Source: Citreimonas sp042096055
GTDB taxonomy: Bacteria; Pseudomonadota; Alphaproteobacteria; Rhodobacterales; Rhodobacteraceae
Assembly (NCBI RefSeq): GCF_042096055.1
Contig: NZ_JBELMH010000006.1
Span: 9,766-73,765, forward strand
DNA length: 64,000 nucleotides
Direction: 5' to 3'
Under the pieces are notes generated by a model. It made no database searches, was not told the DNA's origin, and worked only from the letters and a program-made list of their open reading frames with translations. This document shows positions 1 through 8,100 of the stretch, piece by piece (within the stretch, counting starts at the first letter, position 1; each line of letters starts with the position of its first letter). Both the position numbers and the translations under genes were made by a program.

Positions 1-843
1 CTTGTAATGCGCGAAATCGGGATAGCCCAGCAGCGCCGCGCGCTCGGCCCGCAGCGCCAGGATTTCGGCGGCGATGCCGCGGTTGTCGGTCTCGCCGCCG
101 TTGGCACCACGCAGGGTCCAGCCGCGCCAGGCGCGCTCGCGCAGGTCGCGGCGTGGCGAGAATTGCAGGAACGGCACGATGAGCGAACGCGACAGCGTCA
201 GCGCCGGCCCGTCGAGATCCGCCGCCTCGCCCGCCGCGCGCGCCGAGTCGACGACGAAATCGGGCAGGCCGTCCAGATCGCCCTCGGACAGCGGCAGCAG
301 GAAGTCCGCCTCGTCCTTCAGCAGGTTCTGCGTGAACTGCGTGCCCAGCACCGACAGGCGCGACTTGATCGCGGTCATGCGTTCGGCGTCGTCGCCCTCG
401 AGCGCGGCGCCGGCGCGGACGAAGGCGCGGTGCGACAGTTCCAGCACGCGCAGCTCCTCGTCCGACAGGTCACGATCGGCGCGCGTCTCCCACAGGGTGC
501 GGACGCGGTCGAACAGCCGCTTGTTGGCGTAGATCGCGGCGCCGTGCTCGGCCAGCCGGGGGCTGAAGTCGCGCTGCAGCGCCTGCCGCTCGGGGTTGGA
601 ATCGCTGCCCGCGAGGTTGAAGAACACGCCCAGCACGCGGTCCAGTGCCTCGCCCGCACCCTCCAGCGCGAGGATCGTGTTCTCGAAGCTGGGCGGCTCG
701 GGGTTGGCGGCGATCGCCTCGATCTCGACGCGGTGCTCGGCCAGCGCCTCGTCGAAGGCGGGGGCAAAGTGCGAATCCTCGATCGCGTCGAAGGGCGGCA
801 GCGCGAAGGGGGTGTCCCAAGGCGCAAGAAGCGGCGTGGTCAT
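1..843 (-). CDS. dcp: M3 family oligopeptidase / peptidyl-dipeptidase (3' part outside window)
   Basis: The minus strand is open from an ATG at 843 to the window edge, giving 281 N-terminal residues that start MTTPLLAPWDTPFALPPFD. The pattern of FDAIEDSHFAPAFDEAL, then PSFENTILALE, then LLGYPDFAHYK near the edge is typical of the helical N-terminal half of M3 metallopeptidases (Dcp/PrlC, about 670-690 residues). These zinc enzymes degrade cytoplasmic peptides. The HEXXH zinc site lies in the missing C-terminal half, so Dcp and oligopeptidase A cannot be firmly separated. An AGGAGACACCG ribosome-binding site precedes the start. Confidence 0.88.
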   Translation of the reverse strand, partial: MTTPLLAPWDTPFALPPFDAIEDSHFAPAFDEALAEHRVEIEAIAANPEPPSFENTILALEGAGEALDRVLGVFFNLAGSDSNPERQALQRDFSPRLAEHGAAIYANKRLFDRVRTLWETRADRDLSDEELRVLELSHRAFVRAGAALEGDDAERMTAIKSRLSVLGTQFTQNLLKDEADFLLPLSEGDLDGLPDFVVDSARAAGEAADLDGPALTLSRSLIVPFLQFSPRRDLRERAWRGWTLRGANGGETDNRGIAAEILALRAERAALLGYPDFAHYK

Positions 844-941
844 CGGTGTCTCCTCGATTTCCCGACTGATCTAGGCCCCGCCCCGGCCCGGCGCAACGGC
901 ACGGGATGCCGCCGGTGGGACAGCGGGCGGGGCGATGCGCG

Positions 942-2006
942 TCAGCGCGAGCGGCGACCGGCGGCCCCGCCGCAGACCGGGCAGGCCTCGGCGCGCTTCA
1001 GCGCGATGCGCCGCGTCTCGCCCCACAGCGCGTCGTAGATCAGCATCTCGCCGCGCAGTGCCGCTCCGGCGCCCGTTATGACCTTCACCGCCTCGACCGC
1101 CATCATCGAGCCCACCACGCCCGGCAGCGGCCCCAACACGCCCGCCTCGGCGCAGCTGGGCGCGAGGCCCGCGGCGGGTTTCTCGAGGAAGACGCAGGCA
1201 TAGCACGGCCCCTCGTGCGCCGGATCGAACACGCTCACCTGCCCCTCCCATTGCGACAGCGCGCCGGAGACCAGAGGCTTGCCCTGAGCCACGGCCACGC
1301 GGTTCACCAGCTGGCGGGTGTCGAAGCTGTCGCAGCCGTCGAGGATCAGGTCGTAATCCTCGAACAACGCGCCGGCGATGTCCTCGGTCAGCGCGCGGTG
1401 ATAGGGCCGCACGGTCACGAACGGGTTCACGCTCGTCATCGCCGCCTCGGCCGAGAAGACCTTGGGCATGCCGATCCGGTCGTCGCGGTGTATCACCTGG
1501 CGCTGCAGGTTCGTGGCATCCACCGCGTCGTCGTCGATCACGCCGATCGTGCCGACGCCCGCCGCGGCGAGGTACAGCAGCGCCGGAGAGCCAAGCCCCC
1601 CCGCGCCGACGACGAGAACGCGCGCCTGCTTCAGCCGCTTCTGGCCCGGCCCGCCCAGTTCGCGCAGCACGATGTGACGGGCGTAGCGGTCGAGCTCGCC
1701 GTCGGCGAAACGGCCCGGCTCGGGCGCGGGGCGGGCGGCATCCTCCTGCGCCTCGGCGCGGACGCGGACGCGGCGCAGCACGCGGGCATAGGCCGCCCAA
1801 AGCACGACGAAACCGCCCAGGATCAGCCAGGGCGCGGCCTCGCCCCCGGTCGCCTCGCGCAGCGGATGCCCGTCGGGCAGGATCAGGTGCAGCCCCACAA
1901 CGGCGACGAACAGCAGGCCGAGCATGTAGACGCGCGCGCTGCGCGGCGCGCCCGTCAATCGACCCACGCCCCACAGCGCGGCCGCCATTGCCAGGACCAG
2001 CAGCAT
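942..2006 (-). CDS. Membrane-anchored HesA/MoeB/ThiF family adenylyltransferase (E1-like)
   Basis: A 354-residue protein. Three hydrophobic segments (about 2-15, 26-44 and 58-74) precede an E1-like domain that begins near residue 107. It has the nucleotide-binding GAGGLGS (134-140), the R/N-rich NLQRQVIH, and zinc cysteines CYAC (268-271) and CPVC (342-345), with the conserved SCAEAGVLGP before them. Soluble relatives adenylate the C-terminus of the ubiquitin-like sulfur carriers MoaD or ThiS. No carrier gene is nearby, so the substrate is unknown. The start at 2006 is chosen for a GGAGG site 5 bases upstream and because it overlaps the dut stop by one base (TGATG). It is the third gene of coaBC-dut-this gene. 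Confidence 0.85.
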   Translation of the reverse strand: MLLVLAMAAALWGVGRLTGAPRSARVYMLGLLFVAVVGLHLILPDGHPLREATGGEAAPWLILGGFVVLWAAYARVLRRVRVRAEAQEDAARPAPEPGRFADGELDRYARHIVLRELGGPGQKRLKQARVLVVGAGGLGSPALLYLAAAGVGTIGVIDDDAVDATNLQRQVIHRDDRIGMPKVFSAEAAMTSVNPFVTVRPYHRALTEDIAGALFEDYDLILDGCDSFDTRQLVNRVAVAQGKPLVSGALSQWEGQVSVFDPAHEGPCYACVFLEKPAAGLAPSCAEAGVLGPLPGVVGSMMAVEAVKVITGAGAALRGEMLIYDALWGETRRIALKRAEACPVCGGAAGRRSR

Positions 2007-2461
2007 CACGTCCTCCCGGTGGAACCGAACCCGCCGGCGCCGCGCCCGCTGGGGGGCAACGCGTCGACCTCCCGGAAACTGGCCCGCAGAACCGGCGCGA
2101 CAACCATCTGCGCGATCCTGTCGCCATGCGCGATGCGGAAGGGCGCGCCGCCCGCGTTCATCACGATCACGCCCAGCGGTCCGCGATAGTCGCTGTCGAT
2201 CGTGCCCGGCGAATTGGGCAGCGTGATCCCGTGCTTCAGCGCCAGCCCGGACCGCGGGCGGATCTGCACCTCGTACCCGTCCGGGATCGCAAGGCGCAGA
2301 CCGGTGGGCACAAGCGCGCGGCCGCCGGGGGCGATGTCGATCGCCCCACGGTCGGGCAGGTTCGCGCGTAGGTCGGCGCCGGCGGCGCCCTCGGTCTCGT
2401 AGCGCGGCAGGCCCAGCGCGCGGTCGGCGCCGTCCTCCCAGGCGATGGCGATCGCGATCAT
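2006..2461 (-). CDS. dut: Deoxyuridine 5'-triphosphate nucleotidohydrolase (dUTPase)
   Basis: This 151-residue trimeric dUTPase hydrolyses dUTP to dUMP and pyrophosphate, keeping uracil out of DNA and feeding dTMP synthesis. All five family motifs are recognisable: AGADLRAN, PRSGLALKHGI, GTIDSDYRG, the IAQMVV region, and the C-terminal glycine-rich arm RGAGGFGSTGR. Length is normal for the family. The ATG at 2461 overlaps the coaBC stop by 4 bp (ATGA). The coaBC-dut pairing is also common in other proteobacteria. Confidence 0.97.
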   Translation of the reverse strand: MIAIAIAWEDGADRALGLPRYETEGAAGADLRANLPDRGAIDIAPGGRALVPTGLRLAIPDGYEVQIRPRSGLALKHGITLPNSPGTIDSDYRGPLGVIVMNAGGAPFRIAHGDRIAQMVVAPVLRASFREVDALPPSGRGAGGFGSTGRT

Positions 2462-3660
2462 GCGCCCGGCGCCAGCGCGTCGGCGATCCGGTGGGCAAGG
2501 CGGCGGGCGACCTCGGCCTTGGCCATGCGCTCCCAGGTCTCGGCACCGTCCGCGGTCACCAGGACGACCGCGTTCTCGGTCCCGCCCATGATGCCCGTCG
2601 CCGGCGAGACGTCGTTGGCGACCAGCCAGTCGCAGCCCTTGCGCGCACGCTTGGCGGTGGCATTGGCCTCGACGTCCTGCGTCTCGGCCGCGAAGCCCAC
2701 GACCAGCGCCGGCCGGCCGCCCCGCAACTGCGCCACCTCGGCCAGGATGTCGGGGTTCTCGACGAAATCCAGCAGTGGCTGCCCGTCGGGCGATTTCTTG
2801 ATCTTCTGGTCCGAGGGCCGCGCCACCCGCCAATCGGCCACCGCCGCGGTGAACACGGCGGCGTCGGCGGGCAGCGCGGCCAGCGCCGCCTCGCGCATCT
2901 GCACGGCGGTCTCGACCTCGATCACGCGCAAGCCCTGCGGGCGCGGCGCATCGGCCGGGCCCGTGACGAATGTCACATCGGCGCCGAGATTGCGCAGCGC
3001 CTCGGCGATCGCGGTGCCCTGCCGTCCCGAGGACCGGTTTGCGATGTAGCGCACCGGGTCGATGGGCTCGTGCGTCGGGCCCGAAGTCACCAGCACGCGC
3101 TTACCCTTCAGCGGGCCGTCGCCCAGAACGGCCTGCACGGCGCGCAGGATCGCGGCGGGCTCGGACATCCGGCCGGGGCCGTATTCGCCGCAGGCCATGT
3201 CGCCGTCGTCGGGGCCGATCACGCGGATGCCGTCCATGTGCAGCACGGTCAGGTTGCGTTGCGTGGCCGGGTGTTCCCACATGCGCACGTTCATCGCGGG
3301 CGCGATCATCACCGGCGTGTCGGTGGCCATCAGCAGCGTGCTGGCGAGATCGTCGGCATGGCCGCCGGACATCTTCGCCATCATGTCGGCGGTCGCGGGC
3401 GCCACCACCACCAGGTCGGCGACGCGCGAAAGCTGGATATGCCCCATCTCGGCCTCGTCGGTGAGGTCGAAGAGATCGGTGTAGACCTTCTCGCCCGCCA
3501 AGGCCGAGACGCTGAGGGGGGTGACGAATTCCTGCGCGGCGCGGGTCATCACGGGGGTCACGGCGGCGCCGTCGCGGCGCAGCAGGCGGATCAGCTCGAG
3601 CGTCTTGTACGCCGCGATGCCGCCGCCGATGATCAGCAGAATGCGCTTGCCCGACAGCAT
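2458..3660 (-). CDS. coaBC: Bifunctional phosphopantothenoylcysteine decarboxylase / phosphopantothenate-cysteine ligase
   Basis: A 400-residue fused CoaC-CoaB protein of coenzyme A synthesis. The N-terminal flavoprotein half shows GGGIAAYK and the PAMN motif (APAMNVRMWEHPA). The ligase half starts near residue 185 with SGPTHEPIDPVRYIANRSSG, the nucleotide-binding signature of CoaB. It ligates cysteine to 4'-phosphopantothenate and decarboxylates the product to 4'-phosphopantetheine. A GTG at 3666 (GTG GCG ATG) is an alternative start two codons earlier; a G-rich element lies just upstream of both. First gene of a tightly overlapping operon with dut and the E1-like gene. Confidence 0.97.
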   Translation of the reverse strand: MLSGKRILLIIGGGIAAYKTLELIRLLRRDGAAVTPVMTRAAQEFVTPLSVSALAGEKVYTDLFDLTDEAEMGHIQLSRVADLVVVAPATADMMAKMSGGHADDLASTLLMATDTPVMIAPAMNVRMWEHPATQRNLTVLHMDGIRVIGPDDGDMACGEYGPGRMSEPAAILRAVQAVLGDGPLKGKRVLVTSGPTHEPIDPVRYIANRSSGRQGTAIAEALRNLGADVTFVTGPADAPRPQGLRVIEVETAVQMREAALAALPADAAVFTAAVADWRVARPSDQKIKKSPDGQPLLDFVENPDILAEVAQLRGGRPALVVGFAAETQDVEANATAKRARKGCDWLVANDVSPATGIMGGTENAVVLVTADGAETWERMAKAEVARRLAHRIADALAPGA

Positions 3661-3733
3661 CGCCACCCCCGTTCGTTCGCGCCGACCCTAAGGCGAGCCG
3701 ACAGGCCTTCGCAAGGGCGGCCGGGCGGGGCGG

Positions 3734-4573
3734 CTAGTTGAACGCGGCGCAGGGATCGCCCCGGTCGACGGGCGCCGTGATCTCGACCGCGTCGAAGGTG
3801 CCGTCGGGCGGGCCGGTGTCGTCCTCGCCCTGCCCCAGCGCGCGCTGCGTGACGTCGGGCGCGACACGCGCCACCGCCGCCGGCGCGCCCCAGTCGGTGC
3901 GGGCATGGCCGTTGCCGGTGATGACCACCACCGGCGCGCTGGTGGTTTCCAGCGCCTGCAGCGCGGCGCGGGCCAGCGCGGCGTCGCGCAGGCGCTGAAT
4001 ATCGACCATCATCGGCAGAATCTCGGCCGGCAGGGCGTCGCAATGCGCGGCCATCTGCAGCGCCTCGCGGGCCTGCTGGTCGGTCTCGGGCAGCGGGTCG
4101 GTCAGACCGTAGCGCGCAGCGTCCTCGCCGAAGACCGGGTCTATGCCCTCGTCCATGACGCGCCGGGCCTGGTCGCGCGGGATTGCGGCGCCGTAGATGG
4201 CGGCCTCCGGTGCCGCGGTGAAGATCGGGTAATACATGGCGAAGTCGGGCCAGCCGGAAGCGTTCCAGCCCAGCGCGGCCTCCATCGCGGCCTCGTCGGC
4301 GATCAGATCGGGCGTGACGAGCGACGCCTGGTCGGGCGTCAGCATCTCGAACACCAGCGCCGCGGGGTCGAGGGCGGCGACGAGGTCGGCCTGCCGCGCG
4401 TGGTGTGCGGGGTTGTCGTGCTGTTCGCCGAGGTAGACGATATCCGCGTCGTCCCAGCCTTCGGGCGCCGCGGCGTCGTCCTGCGCCGAGGCCGGGACCC
4501 ACAGGCACAAGGACGCGGCCAGGGCGGCCATGAACGGGCGCATCGGCCCGCGTATGGCCGCCGCAATCGTCAT
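3734..4573 (-). CDS. ChaN-like haem-binding uptake protein
   Basis: 279 residues with an N-terminal hydrophobic stretch ending in an ASA-Q type cleavage site (a signal peptide if translation starts at the inner Met, position 11), so export is likely. The IVYLGEQHDNPAHH segment and the late VITGNGHARTDWG match the ChaN/PhuW (DUF399) family, whose Campylobacter member binds haem at the cell surface. The start codon overlaps the rpoH stop by 4 bp (ATGA), so the two genes are probably translationally coupled. Family assignment is firm; the role in haem handling is inferred. Confidence 0.85.
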   Translation of the reverse strand: MTIAAAIRGPMRPFMAALAASLCLWVPASAQDDAAAPEGWDDADIVYLGEQHDNPAHHARQADLVAALDPAALVFEMLTPDQASLVTPDLIADEAAMEAALGWNASGWPDFAMYYPIFTAAPEAAIYGAAIPRDQARRVMDEGIDPVFGEDAARYGLTDPLPETDQQAREALQMAAHCDALPAEILPMMVDIQRLRDAALARAALQALETTSAPVVVITGNGHARTDWGAPAAVARVAPDVTQRALGQGEDDTGPPDGTFDAVEITAPVDRGDPCAAFN

Positions 4574-5448
4574 GCGAGGAAGTGCTGAACCTCGCGGGAC
4601 TGGCTTTCCAGCGACTTGCGCATCTTGGCGAAGGCCGCGGCCTCGAGCTGGCGCACGCGTTCCTTGGACAGCCCCAGCTCGTTCCCAAGGCTTTCCAGAG
4701 TGCGCGAGTCGTCGCGCAGCTTGCGTTCGCGGACGATGAAGCGCTCGCGCTCGTTGAGCGCGCCCATGGCGGCGATCAGCCAGTCGCGCAGGCGGTCGGT
4801 GTCGTGCCGCCCCTCGACGATCTCGGAGGCCTGGGCGCTGTTATCCTCCAGCGCGTCGATCCACTCACGCCCCTCGTCCTCGACCGACTGGGTGGCGTTG
4901 AGCGAGTAGTCGGACCCGCTCAGCCGGCCCTCCATCATCTCGACATCGGCCAGCGGCACGCCGACCTCGGTCGCGATCATCTGACGGAGCTGGTGGCGGT
5001 CAAGCGACTGGCCCGCGGCGGCGGCCTCGCGCTCGAGCCTCGCCTGAACGCGGCGCATGTTGAAGAACAGCGACTTCTGGCTGGAGGTGGACCCGGTGCG
5101 CACCATCGACCAGTTGCGCATCACGTAATCCTGGATGCTGGCCTTGATCCACCAAACGGCGTAGGTCGAGAACCGCACGCCCCGATCCGGGTCGAACTTG
5201 TCGGCGGCCTTCATCAGGCCAAGGCCGGCCTCCTGGATCAGGTCGTTCATCGGGGCGCCGTAGCGCTTGAACTTCGCCGCCATCGAGATCGCCAGCCGCA
5301 TGTAGGCGGTGATCAGGCGGTGGAGGGCCTCTTCGTCGCGCTGATCGCGCCACGCGTAGGCGAGTTTCAGTTCGGTCTCCGCGTCCAGAAGTTCTGCCTT
5401 CATGGCGCGGCGCGACAGCGTCTGATCGTTTAATCCGTCAAGTGCCAT
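4570..5448 (-). CDS. rpoH: RNA polymerase sigma-32 family factor (RpoHII-like)
   Basis: A 292-residue heat-shock-type sigma factor. Region 2 contains NDLIQEAGLGLMKAADKFD and RFSTYAVWWIKASIQDYVM. The RpoH-box core QKSLFFNMRR follows, and region 4 ends with the helix-turn-helix ESLGNELGLSKERVRQLE. The start at 5448 (MALDGLND) is supported by GGGAGCG upstream; the reading frame stays open to 5670 but that part has no sigma similarity. Rhodobacterales carry two RpoH proteins, and this sequence resembles the RpoHII branch, which serves oxidative and singlet-oxygen stress. A TGATCC-N18-TATCTG element lies 53-82 bases upstream. chaN overlaps its 3' end. Confidence 0.93.
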   Translation of the reverse strand: MALDGLNDQTLSRRAMKAELLDAETELKLAYAWRDQRDEEALHRLITAYMRLAISMAAKFKRYGAPMNDLIQEAGLGLMKAADKFDPDRGVRFSTYAVWWIKASIQDYVMRNWSMVRTGSTSSQKSLFFNMRRVQARLEREAAAAGQSLDRHQLRQMIATEVGVPLADVEMMEGRLSGSDYSLNATQSVEDEGREWIDALEDNSAQASEIVEGRHDTDRLRDWLIAAMGALNERERFIVRERKLRDDSRTLESLGNELGLSKERVRQLEAAAFAKMRKSLESQSREVQHFLA

Positions 5449-5500
5449 AGTCGCTCCCATGATCTGCCGCTGGGCGGCCCTGTTCCAGGTTACTCGCTGA

Positions 5501-5530
5501 CAGATACGTCTGCTGAACGACACCGGATCA
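5501..5530 (-). promoter_or_regulatory. Candidate RpoE(ECF)-type promoter of rpoH
   Basis: On the minus strand TGATCC (5530-5525) is followed after exactly 18 bases by TATCTG (5506-5501), 53 bases before the rpoH ATG. TGATCC is the -35 element known from ChrR-controlled RpoE promoters of Rhodobacter sphaeroides, where rpoHII is a direct RpoE target. The -35 match and spacing are seen directly. The assignment of TATCTG as -10 is less certain. Confidence 0.55.
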
Positions 5531-5716
5531 CTTACGGTTGCGAAAAATGTTTCGTGCGCGGCGGAATCTTCGCAATCATCGAACGACGCTTGGCGATCCG
5601 CCCCTCTTGAAATGTCGTTTTCGTGCCTCGGAGCGTACAATCGGCGCCCCGGCGCGGTGGCGTTAACCATGCGCTAACCACGATGGCGCACCCTGCCGCG
5701 TGGTGGAAGGGGTATC

Positions 5717-7231
5717 ATGGTCGCGCACGCCTACACGGTTGCATTCGAGGGGGTCGAGGCCCGCACGGTCGAGGTGCAATGCGCCGTCAGCCCCGGCCTG
5801 CCCGCCTTCTCGATCGTCGGCCTGCCCGACAAGGCGGTGTCCGAGGCGCGCGACCGGGTGCGCGCGGCGCTGACCGCGCTGGCCATCGCGCTGCCGTCGA
5901 AGCGGATCACCGTGAACCTCTCGCCGGCCGACATGCCCAAGGAAGGCTCGCACTTCGACCTGCCGATCGCGCTGGGCCTGCTGGCCGCGCTCGACATCGT
6001 CCCCGCCGAGGCGGTGGCCCGCACCGTGGCGCTGGGCGAGTTGTTGCTGGACGGCACGCTGGTGCCGGTGCTGGGCGCGCTGCCGGCGGCGATGGCCGCG
6101 GCGGCCGACGAACGCCAGCTGCTGTGTCCGCGCGCCTCGGGCCCCGAGGCCGCCTGGGTCGACGCTTGCACCGTGCTGGGCGCGGCCACGCTGATGGACG
6201 TGGTGCGGCACTTCTCGGGGCAGTCGGTGATCGCGCCGGCGGTGGCGGGCGTGGTGGCACCCGAGACCGGCCTGAAGGACCTGCGCGACGTCAAGGGACA
6301 GGAACGCGCCAAGCGCGCGCTGGAGATCGCCGCCGCCGGGCGGCACCACCTGATGCTGACGGGCACGCCCGGGTCGGGCAAGTCGATGCTGGCGGCGCGC
6401 CTGCCGGGCATCCTGCCGCCGCTGACCCCGATCGAGGCGCTCGAGACGTCGATGATCCACTCGGTCGCCGGGCTGCTGGACGAGGGCGGGCTCTCGCGCG
6501 CGCGCCCGTTCCGCGAGCCGCACCACACCGCGTCGATCGCCGCGATCACCGGCGGCGGGCGCGGCGCCAAGCCGGGCGAGATCAGTCTGGCCCATAACGG
6601 CGTGCTGTTCATGGACGAGTTTCCGGAATTCCCGCGCGCGGTGCTGGAAACCCTGCGCCAGCCGATCGAGACCGGAGAGGTCGTGGTCGCCCGCGCGAAC
6701 GCGCATGTGCGCTATCCCTGCCGGTTCATGCTGGTCGCGGCGGCGAACCCGTGCAAGTGCGGCTACCTCAGCGATCCGGCCCAGGCCTGCGCGAAGGCGC
6801 CGGGCTGCGGCGCGGATTACATGGCGCGGGTGTCTGGCCCGCTGATGGACCGCTTCGATCTGCGGATCGAGGTGCCGCCAGTGGCCTTCACCGACCTGAA
6901 CCTGCCGCCGCCGGCCGAAGGCTCGGCCGAGATCGCGGCGCGGGTCGCCGCGGCGCGGGCGCGCCAGGGCGCGCGGTTCGAGGGCGTCGCCGGCGTGCGC
7001 ACAAACGCCGATGCGGAAGGACAGCTGCTGGAGGAAATCGCGCCGCTGGACGCCGAGGGACGCGACCTGCTGTCGCGCGCCGCGGACCGGTTCGGCCTGT
7101 CGGCGCGCGGCTACCACCGGGTGCTGCGCGTCGCACGCACCATCGCGGATCTCGACGGCGCCGATGCCATCGCGCGCCCGCACCTGGCCGAGGCGCTGGG
7201 CTACCGGCTGGTCGGCGCGAAGGAGCGCTGA
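5717..7231 (+). CDS. comM: YifB/ComM family Mg-chelatase-like AAA ATPase
   Basis: 504 residues with an N-terminal Lon-protease-like ChlI domain, a Walker A GTPGSGKS (216-223), the EPHHTASIAAITGGG segment, a Walker B region VLFMDEFPEF, and the C-terminal Mg_chelatase_C domain. ComM is a hexameric helicase that drives branch migration when transformed DNA is integrated; the family occurs in most proteobacteria. A GGAAGGGG ribosome-binding site precedes the ATG. It is divergent from rpoH across 268 bp, and its 3' end overlaps the convergent hydrolase gene by 31 bp. Confidence 0.95.
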   Translation: MVAHAYTVAFEGVEARTVEVQCAVSPGLPAFSIVGLPDKAVSEARDRVRAALTALAIALPSKRITVNLSPADMPKEGSHFDLPIALGLLAALDIVPAEAVARTVALGELLLDGTLVPVLGALPAAMAAAADERQLLCPRASGPEAAWVDACTVLGAATLMDVVRHFSGQSVIAPAVAGVVAPETGLKDLRDVKGQERAKRALEIAAAGRHHLMLTGTPGSGKSMLAARLPGILPPLTPIEALETSMIHSVAGLLDEGGLSRARPFREPHHTASIAAITGGGRGAKPGEISLAHNGVLFMDEFPEFPRAVLETLRQPIETGEVVVARANAHVRYPCRFMLVAAANPCKCGYLSDPAQACAKAPGCGADYMARVSGPLMDRFDLRIEVPPVAFTDLNLPPPAEGSAEIAARVAAARARQGARFEGVAGVRTNADAEGQLLEEIAPLDAEGRDLLSRAADRFGLSARGYHRVLRVARTIADLDGADAIARPHLAEALGYRLVGAKER

Positions 7232-8100
7232 ACGAAGCGCGCCACGGCGCTCAACGTGGCGTCGGCCTCGGGCGCGTAGCCGTGGAACATCGGCCAGACA
7301 TGCGGCCCGTGCGGGGCTTCCACCGCCTCGACGGTCGCGCCGAAGCCGCGCAGCCGGTCAACCATGCGGCGGGAATCGTCGCGCAGGATCTCGGTCGCGG
7401 ACCAGTCGATGCGCACCGGCGGGCAGCCCGGAAAGTCGGCAAACAGCGGCGACAGGCGCGGATCGGCGGGATCGCCCTGCGGCAGGATGTAGTCGCGCAC
7501 CTCCTCGACGCGGTCCACGGGCAGAAGCACCTCGGTCGCGGCGTTGTCGCGCAGGCTGTCGCCGCTGAGCGTGATGTCCGTCCAGGGCGACAGGGCGAAG
7601 GCGGCGGCGGGCAGCGTGGCGCGCTGGCACAGGGTCGCCAGCAGCGCCAGCGCCAGCCCGCCGCCGGCGGAATCGCCGCCCAGGACGATGTCGGCCGGCG
7701 CGAAGCCGGAGGCGATTAGCCCGTCCCACGCGGCGACGGCGGCGTCGTACGCGGCGGGGTGCGGATGTTCGGGCGCCAAAGGATAGTCCGGTACTCGGAT
7801 CTCGGTGCCGGTCATGCGGGACAGCCGGCCCAGCATCGCGGCGTGCGTGCGCGGGCTGCCGGCGATGTAGCCGCCACCGTGGAAATAAAGGATCGCCCGG
7901 CCGGGCGTGACCGCGCCCGCGCTGATCCGGTCGGGTTCGCCCGCAACCGACACGTGCCGCAGGCCGGCGGGCGGGCGGAACATCAGCCGGGCGCCGGCCT
8001 CGAACTCGGCGCGGGCCTCGGCGGGGTCTGCCACGCGCTCCATCCGGCGCCGCGCCACGAGGCGCAGCTGCGTCTCGAGAGCGCGAAGCCGCAGTGTCAT
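7201..8100 (-). CDS. Alpha/beta hydrolase (hormone-sensitive-lipase-like esterase)
   Basis: 299 residues of the HSL/acetyl-hydrolase branch of alpha/beta hydrolases. It shows the oxyanion-hole motif HGGGYIAGSP, the nucleophile elbow GGDSAGGG, and a C-terminal HGPHVWPMF with the expected catalytic histidine. Such enzymes cleave short-chain carboxylic esters; the natural substrate is not evident. The start overlaps the gshB stop by 4 bp (ATGA), so they form an operon. The stop lies inside the convergent comM gene. Confidence 0.88.
   Translation of the reverse strand: MTLRLRALETQLRLVARRRMERVADPAEARAEFEAGARLMFRPPAGLRHVSVAGEPDRISAGAVTPGRAILYFHGGGYIAGSPRTHAAMLGRLSRMTGTEIRVPDYPLAPEHPHPAAYDAAVAAWDGLIASGFAPADIVLGGDSAGGGLALALLATLCQRATLPAAAFALSPWTDITLSGDSLRDNAATEVLLPVDRVEEVRDYILPQGDPADPRLSPLFADFPGCPPVRIDWSATEILRDDSRRMVDRLRGFGATVEAVEAPHGPHVWPMFHGYAPEADATLSAVARFVQRSFAPTSR

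Noticed and set aside
7..1038. Plus-strand frame of 343 codons opposite the M3 peptidase
   Set aside because: Antisense shadow of a clear M3 family sequence, low-complexity R/Q/A-rich.
5449..5670. N-terminal extension of rpoH by 74 codons
   Set aside because: No sigma-factor similarity; it contains the candidate RpoE promoter, and the ribosome-binding site is at the inner ATG 5448.
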